From: an uncultured Flavihumibacter sp.
GTDB lineage: Bacteria; Bacteroidota; Bacteroidia; Chitinophagales; Chitinophagaceae
NCBI GenBank assembly: GCA_946482545.1
Contig: CAMLRX010000108.1
Coordinates: 1 to 17,767 of the forward strand
Length of the DNA: 17,767 bases
Reading direction: 5' to 3'
Each line of letters begins with the position of its first letter. The first letter of the stretch is position 1. Below the pieces are notes generated by a model. That model made no database searches and had not been told where the DNA came from. It saw only the letters and a program-made list of their open reading frames with translations. This document shows, piece by piece, positions 6,983 through 14,834 of the stretch. Position numbers and translations under genes: made by a program.

Positions 6983-7218
6983 AGACGCACTGCTTCGTTC
7001 CTCGCAGGGGCAAGGACGCAAGGGGTGGTTGAAGTGCTGCTGGTTAAGTGGGGAATTTCTCGCAAGGACGCAAAGAAGCAAGGACGCAAAGCGTTGTATG
7101 CAGGGGAATGGTTTATTTATAGATACCCATATTCCCGCATTAATACCACGACGCAACGCAACCACATCAAACACAATCAAGGCTTTGCGTCCTTGCTCCC
7201 TTGCGTCTTGGCGTGAAC
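6973..7218. repeat. Repeat region built on GCAAGGACGCAA, with inverted copies
   Basis: This gap between tdk and ccmB holds no convincing gene. The 12-mer GCAAGGACGCAA occurs three times directly (7010-7021, 7062-7073, 7078-7089) and once inverted (7185-7196). A 41-base copy at 7056-7096 matches the reverse complement of 7178-7218 at 34 of 41 positions by my hand alignment, so the transcript could form a long hairpin around 81 bases. Partial units also occur at 6973-6990 (TCACGCAAAGACGCA). The right copy stops 7 bases before the tdk stop codon. It resembles short GC-rich dispersed repeats of Bacteroidota intergenic regions, from memory only. Confidence 0.8.
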
Positions 7219-7225
7219 CGAAAAA

Positions 7226-7792
7226 CTACCCTCCTTCCCAGCAACGCCTGCACCTCGGTTCGTACAGATCTTTCTCCCCCAACACCACCTGCCCTTCATC
7301 AGCAGTTTTCCGGTAAGAATAACTCGCCATATTCCCGCATTTTACGCAAATGGCGTGCAGTTTCGTAATATAATCGGCGCGGGCAAGCAGGAAAGGCATT
7401 TGCCCGAAAGGGCGGCCACGGAAATCCATATCCAGTCCGGCAACAATTACGCGCGCGCCGGAGGCGGCGAGTTTATCGCATACATCTGGCAACTGGTCGT
7501 CGAAGAACTGGGCTTCATCAATACCGATCACGTCAACGCCCTGGGCGAGCAATAATATTTTCTGGGAATTATCTATGGGCGTGGAAGCGATGGTGTTTTC
7601 GTTGTGAGAAACGATGTGCTCCGTATGGTAACGGGTATCAATGGAAGGTTTAAAAATTTCTACCGACTGATTGGCAATTTTAACTCTTTTTAAACGCCGG
7701 ATCAATTCTTCCGTTTTACCGGAGAACATAGAGCCACAGATGACTTCTATCCATCCGCTGCGACCGCCATTCAGGTTCGGTTCTATAAACAT
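7226..7792 (-). CDS. tdk: Thymidine kinase (type II)
   Basis: This cytoplasmic enzyme phosphorylates thymidine to dTMP with ATP in nucleoside salvage. At 188 residues it is the usual length for the bacterial type II family. Visible are the P-loop GSMFSGKT (20-27), the DEAQFFD segment (92-98) with catalytic base E93, the lasso region around 141-161, and four zinc-type cysteines as two pairs, C149/C152 and C181/C184. The ATG start is divergent from the unrecognised gene at 7874, with 81 bases between the two starts. Confidence 0.96.
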   Translation of the reverse strand: MFIEPNLNGGRSGWIEVICGSMFSGKTEELIRRLKRVKIANQSVEIFKPSIDTRYHTEHIVSHNENTIASTPIDNSQKILLLAQGVDVIGIDEAQFFDDQLPDVCDKLAASGARVIVAGLDMDFRGRPFGQMPFLLARADYITKLHAICVKCGNMASYSYRKTADEGQVVLGEKDLYEPRCRRCWEGG

Positions 7793-7802
7793 CTTGATTT
7801 GC

Positions 7803-7834
7803 TTGATTTAATTGGCAAACTGTTTGTAACTTTA
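7803..7834 (+). promoter_or_regulatory. Candidate promoter for the 7874 gene
   Basis: TTG at 7803-7805, a 21-base spacer and TAACTTTA at 7827-7834 resemble the Bacteroidota TTG/TAnnTTTG promoter, with the last G of the -7 element replaced by A. Transcription would start near 7841, about 33 bases before the ATG at 7874, which supports that start over the in-frame TTG at 7799. Confidence 0.4.
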
Positions 7835-7873
7835 ATTTTATTCGTTACTAACCCGCAAAAGTACCGTAATCCA

Positions 7874-8752
7874 ATGGAAAGATTAGGTATTCTGATTAGC
7901 AAATTACAGGAACAATACACGCAGCAGGCTTCTAAGGAGCAGTTGCAGGTAACTGTTCAGATGATACAGCAGGAACTGGCTTCCGCGCCTGTTGCCCCTG
8001 CACAGGTACGAAGCAAGATCGCAGTGGTGTTGCCCGCGGGCATGAATATGCGCCCGGCTTACGACCCGGCTCCTGTTCCTGAACCTCAGCCTTCAGTTGA
8101 AGTAGTGCCGGAAAATGTAGTGGCTCCTGAAGAACCTATCATTGCTAATGGATCAGGCCTTATTGAACCGGTAAAAAAAGAAATCCCTGCACCTGCTCCG
8201 GTGACAGAAGCGGCTATTGTGGTGGAAACGCCGCCCCCAGCACCTCTACCTGAGGAAGAACAGGTAAACGGTATTGTATATTCGATGCCTGAGCCTGAGG
8301 CAGAGGTTGAAGCACAGGAGGAAGAACCATCTCCGGAACCAATTTACCATACTATTCCCCCATACGATCCTATTCTTGATGTGCCCACGCTTTCACACCA
8401 GAAAGAAGCAGCAGAGCTGAATGATATTATCGCCGCAAGAGTGGAATCGCTGAATGAAAAACTTCGTCCCTCCCACCAGACCGAACTAGGCATGGTGCTT
8501 ACAGAGAGCCCGGTACGAGATCTGAAAAAAGCCATCGGCATCAACGACAGGTTCGCCTTCATCAGTGAATTGTTCCGTGGTGATGAAAGCATGTATGAAA
8601 GATCGCTTAAAACGATCAACAACTTTCACATCTACCCCGAAGCAGCCTATTGGATGGAACGGGAACTGAAAATAAAACTGGGTTGGGACGAGCACCATCC
8701 TATGGTGAAGCAGTTCTACCAGTTGGTAAAAAGACGTTTCTCTTCTATGTAA
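7874..8752 (+). CDS. Unrecognised Pro/Glu-rich protein with conserved-looking C-terminal domain
   Basis: I do not recognise a named function. From the ATG at 7874 the protein has 292 residues. It has an N-terminal Gln-rich helical part (1-37, MERLGILISKLQEQYTQQ), a long low-complexity linker rich in Pro, Glu and Val (about 62-165), a short helical stretch (about 173-198) and a folded-looking C-terminal part (about 213-292). That last part contains VRDLKKAIGINDRFAFISEL, RGDESMYERSLKTINNF and YWMERELKIKLGW. There is no signal peptide or membrane helix from this start. An upstream TTG at 7799 would add 25 hydrophobic residues but would cover the likely promoter, so it is rejected. It is divergent from tdk, and its 3' end overlaps the end of waaA by 37 bases. 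The acidic linker and helical end suggest a scaffold or adaptor role, which is only inference. Confidence 0.85.
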   Translation: MERLGILISKLQEQYTQQASKEQLQVTVQMIQQELASAPVAPAQVRSKIAVVLPAGMNMRPAYDPAPVPEPQPSVEVVPENVVAPEEPIIANGSGLIEPVKKEIPAPAPVTEAAIVVETPPPAPLPEEEQVNGIVYSMPEPEAEVEAQEEEPSPEPIYHTIPPYDPILDVPTLSHQKEAAELNDIIAARVESLNEKLRPSHQTELGMVLTESPVRDLKKAIGINDRFAFISELFRGDESMYERSLKTINNFHIYPEAAYWMERELKIKLGWDEHHPMVKQFYQLVKRRFSSM

Positions 8753-10056
8753 CGCATGATCAGCGCTGTTGCGCCTTTGCTGGCATATATAAATTGCTTG
8801 GCAGCGGCTCCCGCTTTCTCTCTTGCTGAAACATCACCGAAAAGTACATCCAACTTCTTTTCTGCATCCAATGCATTTTCTACGGGAATAGCCCCTCCTG
8901 CATCCACCATACCCAACGCTTCAGGGTACTTGTCGTGGTAGGGCCCAAAAATTACCGGCTTCCCATATACCGCCGCTTCCAGGATATTGTGCAGCCCGTT
9001 GCTGCCAAACCCGCCACCCACATAGGTTACGTCGGCATAACGGTACAACCTGGAGAGCATACCTATATTATCTATGATCAGCGTGTTCGCTTTTTCAAAC
9101 TTCTCTTTCAAAGCAACATCACCATTGGCAGGTGGTGTCCATTCGGGTACAACAGCGGTCTGGTGAGGCTGAATCCCAAGCAAACGACTGAGTTCAGAAT
9201 AGCGGATACTGGCCGGGAAGAGTGTTTCCACATCTGAAATATTATCGTGGTCCACTTCGTGTGGGGCGATGATGAACCTGATTTCCGGGTGGATTTTAGC
9301 GTAATGGTCCAATTCCTCTTCATCTTCCGTCCAGGTGCTGCCGGCTACAAGCACGGGATGATTTCCACAGAAATGTGCTATCACGGGCAGGTCGCCATTC
9401 TGTTCTGCGATGGCGATTACCCGGTCGAAGCGGGTATCTCCGGTAACGGAAACGTGTTTGAACCCATTCTTTATAAGCAGATCGGCACTTTCCTGGGATT
9501 GCACAAAAAGATGGGTGAAACAATCGAGCATATACCGGTGCAGGTCGCCATACCAGCGGAAGAAAGGCTGATCCGCTCTGAATTGCCCGGAAACCAGCAG
9601 CAGAGGGATGTTTCGTTTCTTTACCGCGGTTAAGTAAAAATACCAGAATTCATATTTCACGAATACCACCAGGCTGGGTTCAATTTCTTTCAGCCATAAC
9701 TTAGCGATACCGGGGCCATCCATGGGAAGATAGGTAACATGTTCCGCCAATTCATAGTTCTTCCTGATTTCATACCCAGAAGGAGAGAAAAAACTCAGCA
9801 CAATGCGGCAGGTGGGGTCTTTATGCTTCAACGCCTCCAGCACCGGTCTTCCCTGTTCAAATTCGCCCAGCGAAGCGCAGTGCATCCAGATCACGGGACC
9901 GCTCCCTTTTTTCAGCGAAACGCCAATTTCCTTTATCCGCGCACGGCTGTTCTTCCTGCCGGCCAACCAAAGCCTGGCTTTCGGACTTTTCAGCGCGGCA
10001 ATCTTCACGCCCAGCACGTACAACCACAAAAATATCCTGTAAAGAAAGAGAGACAC
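8716..10056 (-). CDS. waaA: 3-deoxy-D-manno-octulosonic acid (Kdo) transferase
   Basis: This inner-membrane GT30 glycosyltransferase attaches Kdo to the lipid A precursor in LPS biosynthesis. At 446 residues it has an N-terminal membrane anchor (about 5-22) and two glycosyltransferase lobes. Visible are ASLGEFEQGRP (61-71) with the expected general base E65, SFFSPSGYE (88-96), GDTRFDR (206-212), AGSTWTEDE (238-246), APHE (264-267) and the sugar-nucleotide motif GSNGLHNILEAAVYGKPVIF (351-370). The start is GTG at 10054-10056, preceded by a perfect -7 element at 10075-10082. It is divergent from the sugar-nucleotide cluster, consistent with a shared envelope theme. Whether one or two Kdo units are added cannot be predicted. 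Confidence 0.95.
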   Translation of the reverse strand: MSLFLYRIFLWLYVLGVKIAALKSPKARLWLAGRKNSRARIKEIGVSLKKGSGPVIWMHCASLGEFEQGRPVLEALKHKDPTCRIVLSFFSPSGYEIRKNYELAEHVTYLPMDGPGIAKLWLKEIEPSLVVFVKYEFWYFYLTAVKKRNIPLLLVSGQFRADQPFFRWYGDLHRYMLDCFTHLFVQSQESADLLIKNGFKHVSVTGDTRFDRVIAIAEQNGDLPVIAHFCGNHPVLVAGSTWTEDEEELDHYAKIHPEIRFIIAPHEVDHDNISDVETLFPASIRYSELSRLLGIQPHQTAVVPEWTPPANGDVALKEKFEKANTLIIDNIGMLSRLYRYADVTYVGGGFGSNGLHNILEAAVYGKPVIFGPYHDKYPEALGMVDAGGAIPVENALDAEKKLDVLFGDVSAREKAGAAAKQFIYASKGATALIMRYIEEKRLFTNW

Positions 10057-10074
10057 GGTTACATTAATTTATTG

Positions 10075-10082
10075 CAAATCTA
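10075..10082 (-). promoter_or_regulatory. Candidate -7 element for waaA
   Basis: On the minus strand this reads TAGATTTG, a perfect match to TAnnTTTG. A good -33 TTTG is not seen at the usual distance; TATG lies 21 bases upstream. The start codon is about 19 bases downstream. Confidence 0.4.
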
Positions 10083-10091
10083 TACCCAAAC

Positions 10092-10121
10092 TTTGACCCT
10101 AACCATATTTTATTAAATTTG
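10092..10121 (+). promoter_or_regulatory. Promoter of the first sugar-nucleotide operon
   Basis: TTTG at 10092-10095, an 18-base spacer and TAAATTTG at 10114-10121 match both elements of the Bacteroidota housekeeping promoter. Predicted transcription start is near 10128, about 20 bases before the first ATG at 10147. Confidence 0.65.
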
Positions 10122-10146
10122 CTGGCATTCAAAAAGAAGATAATAC

Positions 10147-11301
10147 ATGGAAATGAGGCCGATACAGATGGTTGACCTGAAGCAGCAGTACCTGAAAATT
10201 AAGGAGGAAGTGGACGCGAACATAAAAGATGTGATCGAAAACACCGCTTTTATCGGAGGAAAACAGGTGCAGGAATTCACCACCAACCTTTCCGGCTATC
10301 TCTCCGTTCCATACGTTATTCCCTGCGCAAACGGCACCGATGCCCTTCAGATCGCCATGATGGCACTGGACCTTCAGCCCGGCGACGAAGTAATCACCCC
10401 TTCTTTTACTTATGTGGCCACCACCGAAGTAATCGCCCTTCTGAAACTGAAGCCGGTATTCGTGGAAGTGGATCCCCAGACTTTCTGCATTGATCCAGCC
10501 TCCATAAAAGCAGCCATTACACCACGCACCAAAGCAATTGTACCAGTGCATCTGTATGGACAATCAGCGCCTATGCAGGAGATTTTGCAAATCGCAAAGG
10601 AGCATGGATTATATGTTATAGAAGACAATGCCCAGGCAATAGGGGCTGAATATACATTTGAAGACGGTACCAGTTTAAAAACAGGCACCATGGGTACGAT
10701 CGGCACAACTTCTTTCTTCCCCTCCAAAAATCTGGGTTGTTTTGGAGATGGCGGTGCAATTTTTACGCGGGATGAAGCGTTAGCCAACCGCATGCGCATG
10801 ATCGCCAATCATGGGCAAAGCAGAAGGTATTATCATGATATGGTGGGATGTAACTCCAGGCTCGACGCGCTCCAGGCTGCCGTGCTGAATGTGAAACTCA
10901 CGAAACTGGATGAATATACCGCCGCCAGGCAGAAAGCAGCAGACTTCTATAATGCGGCTTTTGCAGGGCACCCGCATATCAGGACACCTTACCAGGCCGC
11001 CTACAGCAGCCATGTGTTCCATCAATATACGATTGTGCTCGACCAACTGGAAAATCCGGCGGAAGTGAGGAATGCGTTGAACCAATACCTGGCCGAAAAC
11101 CAGGTGCCGTCCATGATCTATTATCCGGTACCCGCGCACAAACAACAAATGTTTGCGGCATTCGGAGGTGAGGCATACAATTTGCCTGTGACCGACTGGC
11201 TCACGGAAAGGGTGATATCATTGCCCATGCACACTGAATTGGATGAACAACAATTGAAATGGATCACCGGACATGTAATCGAATTTCTAAACAAACAATG
11301 A
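10147..11301 (+). CDS. DegT/DnrJ/EryC1/StrS (WbpE-like) sugar aminotransferase
   Basis: This 384-residue PLP enzyme transfers an amino group, usually from glutamate, to a nucleotide-linked keto-sugar. Visible are CANGTDALQIA (60-70), PGDEVITPSFTYVATTE (78-94), EDNAQAIGA (159-167) with PLP-contacting D160, and SFFPSKNLGCFGDGGAIF (189-206) with the PLP lysine K194. The pattern closely resembles WbpE of Pseudomonas as I remember it; WbpE makes a UDP-3-amino-glucuronate derivative. 3-Aminotransferases of the FdtB/QdtB type are an alternative, which would use dTDP-sugars from the rfb genes downstream. It is the first gene after a good promoter, followed 34 bases later by UDP-glucose dehydrogenase. 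Alternative starts at M3 or M8 are possible. Substrate is not established. Confidence 0.93.
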   Translation: MEMRPIQMVDLKQQYLKIKEEVDANIKDVIENTAFIGGKQVQEFTTNLSGYLSVPYVIPCANGTDALQIAMMALDLQPGDEVITPSFTYVATTEVIALLKLKPVFVEVDPQTFCIDPASIKAAITPRTKAIVPVHLYGQSAPMQEILQIAKEHGLYVIEDNAQAIGAEYTFEDGTSLKTGTMGTIGTTSFFPSKNLGCFGDGGAIFTRDEALANRMRMIANHGQSRRYYHDMVGCNSRLDALQAAVLNVKLTKLDEYTAARQKAADFYNAAFAGHPHIRTPYQAAYSSHVFHQYTIVLDQLENPAEVRNALNQYLAENQVPSMIYYPVPAHKQQMFAAFGGEAYNLPVTDWLTERVISLPMHTELDEQQLKWITGHVIEFLNKQ

Positions 11302-11335
11302 CCCGTCATACTTCTTAAAACAAACCATTAACCAA

Positions 11336-12637
11336 ATGAACATCGCAGTCGTAGGTACAGGCTATGTAGGCCTGGTAACAGGAACCTGTTTCGCCGAAAC
11401 CGGAAATAACGTGACCTGTGTTGATATTGATGCCCGGAAAGTTGAAAAACTCTCTGGCGGAGAAATCACCATTTATGAACCAGGACTTGAAAAACTATTC
11501 CTGCGTAACCTGAAAGAAGAAAGACTCCGCTTCACCACCAACCTGGCTGAAGGCATTGAGGATGCTCAAATCATTTTCCTGGCCCTTCCCACACCTCCCG
11601 GAGAAGATGGTTCCGCTGACCTTAAATACATACTTGGGGTTTCCGAAGACCTGGGCAAGTTGCTGAAAGATTACAAAGTAATCATTGATAAAAGTACCGT
11701 GCCCGTAGGTACAGCCGAAAAAGTAGCCGCCGCCGTAAGGAAGAATTACAGTGGCGAATTTGATGTGGTTTCCAACCCGGAATTCCTTCGGGAAGGTGTA
11801 GCCGTAGATGATTTCATGAAACCCGATCGCGTGGTGATCGGCACCAACTCAGACAGGGCACGCAAATTAATGGGAGAATTATACGCGCCATTCGTGCGCT
11901 CAGGCAACCCGATTTATTTTATGGATGAAAGGTCTGCTGAGTTGACTAAGTATGCGGCCAACTCCTTCCTCGCCACCAAGATATCCTTCATGAACGAGAT
12001 CGCGCAACTTTGCGAACGCCTCGGTGCAGATGTGGATATGGTAAGAAAAGGCATCGGCAGCGACGAAAGGATCGGGAAAAGATTCCTGTTCCCCGGTATC
12101 GGCTATGGCGGATCCTGCTTCCCCAAAGATGTGCAGGCACTCGTGAAATCCTCCACTGAAGTGGATTATGATTTCCAGATTCTGAATGCGGTAATGGACG
12201 TAAATGAGAAGCAGAAACTGCACCTCATGCCGAAAATTGAAAAGTATTTCAATGGCGATCTTCAAGGAAAACATTTTGCACTGTGGGGCCTTGCTTTCAA
12301 ACCCAATACAGACGATATCCGCGAAGCACCAGCACTGTATATGATCGAAGCGCTTACCGCAAAAGGTGCCACGATCACTGCTTATGATCCCGAAGCCATG
12401 AAGAATGTGAAATCTGTTGTAGGCGACAAAATCAACTACGCGGAGAGCCAGTATGATGCGCTTGAAAATGCCGACGCACTCATCATCGCTACGGAATGGA
12501 ACGAATTCAGAACACCCGATTTCCTGAAAATCGTTTCTTCACTCAACAACAAAGTAATTTTCGACGGACGTAACCTCTTCGAAACCGACTCTGTAAAAAA
12601 ACTAGGATTCCACTACGAAAGCATTGGACGCCCCTAA
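11336..12637 (+). CDS. UDP-glucose 6-dehydrogenase
   Basis: This cytoplasmic enzyme oxidises UDP-glucose to UDP-glucuronate with two NAD+. At 433 residues it has the usual three-part layout. Visible are the Rossmann motif GTGYVG (7-12), GEITIYEPGL (42-51), STVPVGT (120-126), EFLREG (149-154), the AELTKYAANS segment (201-210) with conserved K205, and GYGGSCFPKD (256-265) with catalytic C261. The YEPGL signature favours UDP-glucose over UDP-N-acetyl-sugar substrates. The next gene, 9 bases on, uses its product, so the two form a UDP-glucose to UDP-xylose pathway. Confidence 0.95.
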   Translation: MNIAVVGTGYVGLVTGTCFAETGNNVTCVDIDARKVEKLSGGEITIYEPGLEKLFLRNLKEERLRFTTNLAEGIEDAQIIFLALPTPPGEDGSADLKYILGVSEDLGKLLKDYKVIIDKSTVPVGTAEKVAAAVRKNYSGEFDVVSNPEFLREGVAVDDFMKPDRVVIGTNSDRARKLMGELYAPFVRSGNPIYFMDERSAELTKYAANSFLATKISFMNEIAQLCERLGADVDMVRKGIGSDERIGKRFLFPGIGYGGSCFPKDVQALVKSSTEVDYDFQILNAVMDVNEKQKLHLMPKIEKYFNGDLQGKHFALWGLAFKPNTDDIREAPALYMIEALTAKGATITAYDPEAMKNVKSVVGDKINYAESQYDALENADALIIATEWNEFRTPDFLKIVSSLNNKVIFDGRNLFETDSVKKLGFHYESIGRP

Positions 12638-12646
12638 ATAAATACC

Positions 12647-13621
12647 ATGGAAAAAAAACGTGTACTCATTACCGGGGCGGCCGGATTTCTCGGTTCACAC
12701 CTTTGCGACAGGTTTATTAAAGAAGGATTTTATGTGATCGGGATGGACAACCTGATTACCGGAGACCTCGCCAACATTGAGCACCTTTTCAAAAGGGAAG
12801 ATTTCGAATTCTACCACCACGATGTGAGTAAATTCATTCATGTGCCCGGCAAACTGGACTACATCCTTCACTTTGCCTCCCCCGCAAGCCCAATCGATTA
12901 CCTGAAAATACCCATTCAAACGCTGAAAGTAGGCGCGTTGGGTACGCACAACTGTTTAGGGCTCGCCAAAGCAAAAGGCGCGCGCATGCTGGTGGCCTCA
13001 ACATCTGAAGTGTATGGAGACCCGCTGGTACACCCGCAAACGGAAGAATACTGGGGTAACGTAAACCCGGTTGGTCCACGTGGTGTGTACGATGAAGCCA
13101 AACGCTTTATGGAATCCATCACCATGGCGTACCATACTTTCCATAACGTAGAAACCAGGATCGTCCGCATCTTCAATACATACGGCCCAAGGATGCGCCT
13201 CAACGACGGACGCGCATTGCCCGCATTTATCGGACAGGCACTCAGGGGCGAAGACCTCACCGTTTTCGGCGACGGTTCTCAAACACGCTCTTTCTGTTAT
13301 GTCGACGATCTCGTGGAAGGTATTTACCGTCTGCTCATGAGCGACCATGCCTACCCTGTGAACGTGGGCAACCCCGATGAAATATCCCTGCTCGATTTTG
13401 CAGAAGAGATCATCAAACTCACAGGAACCGATCAGAAGATCGTTTTCAAACCGTTACCGAAAGATGACCCCAAGCAAAGAAAGCCGGATATCACCAAGGC
13501 GAAAGAACTGCTGGGCTGGACACCAAAAGTTTCCAGGGCTGAAGGTTTGAAAATCACTTACGAATACTTCAAATCTTTGCCGGAATCCGAATGGAAAAAG
13601 ATGCCGAAAGAATTCAAATAG
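12647..13621 (+). CDS. UDP-glucuronate decarboxylase (UDP-xylose synthase)
   Basis: This extended short-chain dehydrogenase of 324 residues decarboxylates UDP-glucuronate to UDP-xylose using bound NAD+. Visible are GAAGFLG (10-16), [11 protein letters not shown] (75-85), the serine of STSEVYGDP (118-126), the catalytic Y148 and K152 (YDEAK) and [16 protein letters not shown] (174-189). The last segments are characteristic of the UXS family rather than of epimerases. It starts 9 bases after UDP-glucose dehydrogenase. A strong hairpin follows 18 bases after its stop, closing the operon. Confidence 0.94.
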   Translation: MEKKRVLITGAAGFLGSHLCDRFIKEGFYVIGMDNLITGDLANIEHLFKREDFEFYHHDVSKFIHVPGKLDYILHFASPASPIDYLKIPIQTLKVGALGTHNCLGLAKAKGARMLVASTSEVYGDPLVHPQTEEYWGNVNPVGPRGVYDEAKRFMESITMAYHTFHNVETRIVRIFNTYGPRMRLNDGRALPAFIGQALRGEDLTVFGDGSQTRSFCYVDDLVEGIYRLLMSDHAYPVNVGNPDEISLLDFAEEIIKLTGTDQKIVFKPLPKDDPKQRKPDITKAKELLGWTPKVSRAEGLKITYEYFKSLPESEWKKMPKEFK

Positions 13622-13639
13622 ACATTATAATAAACTGAT

Positions 13640-13685
13640 AAAGTATTTTGCCAGCCCTTGAAAACTCAGGCTGGCAAAATACTTT
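13640..13685 (+). terminator. Long hairpin terminator after the UDP-xylose synthase gene
   Basis: A perfect 17-base inverted repeat, AAAGTATTTTGCCAGCC at 13640-13656 against its exact complement at 13669-13685, encloses a 12-base loop. The right arm ends in TTT and one more T follows, so the U tract is short, but the stem is very stable and sits between two transcription units. Confidence 0.75.
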
Positions 13686-13690
13686 TGCTG

Positions 13691-13710
13691 AAAGAAGCCC
13701 GTCCTTCTTT
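13691..13710 (+). terminator. Second small hairpin before the rfb promoter
   Basis: AAAGAAG (13691-13697) and CTTCTTT (13704-13710) form a 7-base stem around CCCGTC, followed by one more T. It lies directly after the long hairpin and its right arm overlaps the candidate -33 region of the rfbB promoter. It may be a back-up terminator or a regulatory dyad. Confidence 0.4.
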
Positions 13711-13740
13711 TCAAAAGCAGTCAGGAGTAATTTAATTTTG
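13709..13740 (+). promoter_or_regulatory. Candidate promoter of rfbBCD
   Basis: TAATTTTG at 13733-13740 is a perfect TAnnTTTG element. TTTC at 13709-13712, 20 bases upstream, could serve as an imperfect -33 element. The rfbB ATG at 13761 lies about 20 bases downstream, so the rfb genes are probably transcribed independently of the upstream operon. Confidence 0.5.
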
Positions 13741-13760
13741 AACGCAAACCGATTCAGTGC

Positions 13761-14825
13761 ATGAATACTACCGCACAAAAAATACTGATCACTGGCGGAG
13801 CCGGTTTCATCGGCTCTCACGTGGTACGCAGAATGGTAACATTATACCCGCAGTACCATATCTTCAACCTTGATGCCCTTACTTATGCGGGCAACCTGGA
13901 AAATCTTCGTGACATTGAAGACGCCCCCAATTATACTTTCCTGAAAGCAGACATTACCGACCAGGAAGCCATCAACGCACTTTTCGCAGAACATGGTTTC
14001 ACCGGCGTCATTCACCTGGCGGCTGAAAGTCATGTGGACCGCAGCATCATCGATCCGCTCGTGTTCATCAAAACCAATGTGATGGGGACAGCCGTATTGC
14101 TGAACGCTGCACGCCAAAGCTGGAAAGACGCTTACCAAGGAAAAAGGTTTTACCATGTTTCCACCGATGAGGTATATGGATCACTGGGAGAAACAGGCTT
14201 CTTCACAGAAGAAACGCCTTATGACCCACGCTCTCCGTATTCCGCTTCCAAAGCATCTTCCGACCACCTGGTGCGGGCTTATTACCATACTTATGGCCTG
14301 CCCGTGGTAGTATCCAATTGTTCGAACAACTACGGGTCGCACCACTTCCCCGAGAAGCTGATCCCGCTCATGATCAACAATATCCGCAACAACAAGCCCC
14401 TGCCCGTTTATGGAAAGGGAGACAATATACGCGACTGGCTGTTCGTGGAGGACCATGCCCGTGCCATAGAGGTGATCTTCCATAAAGGAAAAAACGGCGA
14501 CACCTACAACATCGGCGGTTTCAATGAATGGAAAAACATAGATCTCGTGAAGACGCTGTGCGCCATCATGGATAAGAAACTCGGGCGCGAAACAGGCACT
14601 TCGGAAAAACTGATTACGTATGTTACCGATCGTCCTGGTCACGACCACCGTTATGCGATAGATGCCTCCAAACTGAACAAAGAACTGGGTTGGGAACCTT
14701 CGCTCCAGTTTGAGGAAGGGCTGGAAAAAACCGTTGATTGGTACCTTGCCAATGAAGCCTGGGTAAAGAACGTGACCTCCGGCGCCTACCAACAGTATTA
14801 CGATAAACAATACCACGAACGCTAA
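13761..14825 (+). CDS. rfbB: dTDP-glucose 4,6-dehydratase
   Basis: This extended short-chain dehydrogenase of 354 residues converts dTDP-glucose to dTDP-4-keto-6-deoxyglucose with bound NAD+. Visible are GGAGFIG (12-18), LDALTYAGN (38-46), HLAAESHVDRS (85-95), the STDEVYG segment (134-140) with active-site T135, D136 and E137, and Y160/K164 in YSASK. It starts with ATG after its own candidate promoter and is followed 9 bases later by rfbC. Its product feeds dTDP-rhamnose and could also feed amino-deoxy sugars through the upstream DegT-type enzyme. Confidence 0.97.
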   Translation: MNTTAQKILITGGAGFIGSHVVRRMVTLYPQYHIFNLDALTYAGNLENLRDIEDAPNYTFLKADITDQEAINALFAEHGFTGVIHLAAESHVDRSIIDPLVFIKTNVMGTAVLLNAARQSWKDAYQGKRFYHVSTDEVYGSLGETGFFTEETPYDPRSPYSASKASSDHLVRAYYHTYGLPVVVSNCSNNYGSHHFPEKLIPLMINNIRNNKPLPVYGKGDNIRDWLFVEDHARAIEVIFHKGKNGDTYNIGGFNEWKNIDLVKTLCAIMDKKLGRETGTSEKLITYVTDRPGHDHRYAIDASKLNKELGWEPSLQFEEGLEKTVDWYLANEAWVKNVTSGAYQQYYDKQYHER

Positions 14826-14834
14826 CTTATTCCC

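Noticed and set aside
6983..7180. N-terminal extension of ccmB to the ATG at 7178-7180
   Set aside because: The added residues would translate the repeat units (for example RFASLLLCVLARNSPL) and do not resemble CcmB. Family length supports a start near 6925-6982.
6973..7218. CRISPR-like array
   Set aside because: Unit spacing is irregular, copies occur in both orientations, there are no spacers of constant length and no cas genes are seen.
7799..7873. Earlier TTG start giving the unrecognised protein a hydrophobic N-terminus
   Set aside because: The segment contains a likely promoter and lies in the divergent intergenic region, and an ATG follows at 7874 with a reasonable leader length.
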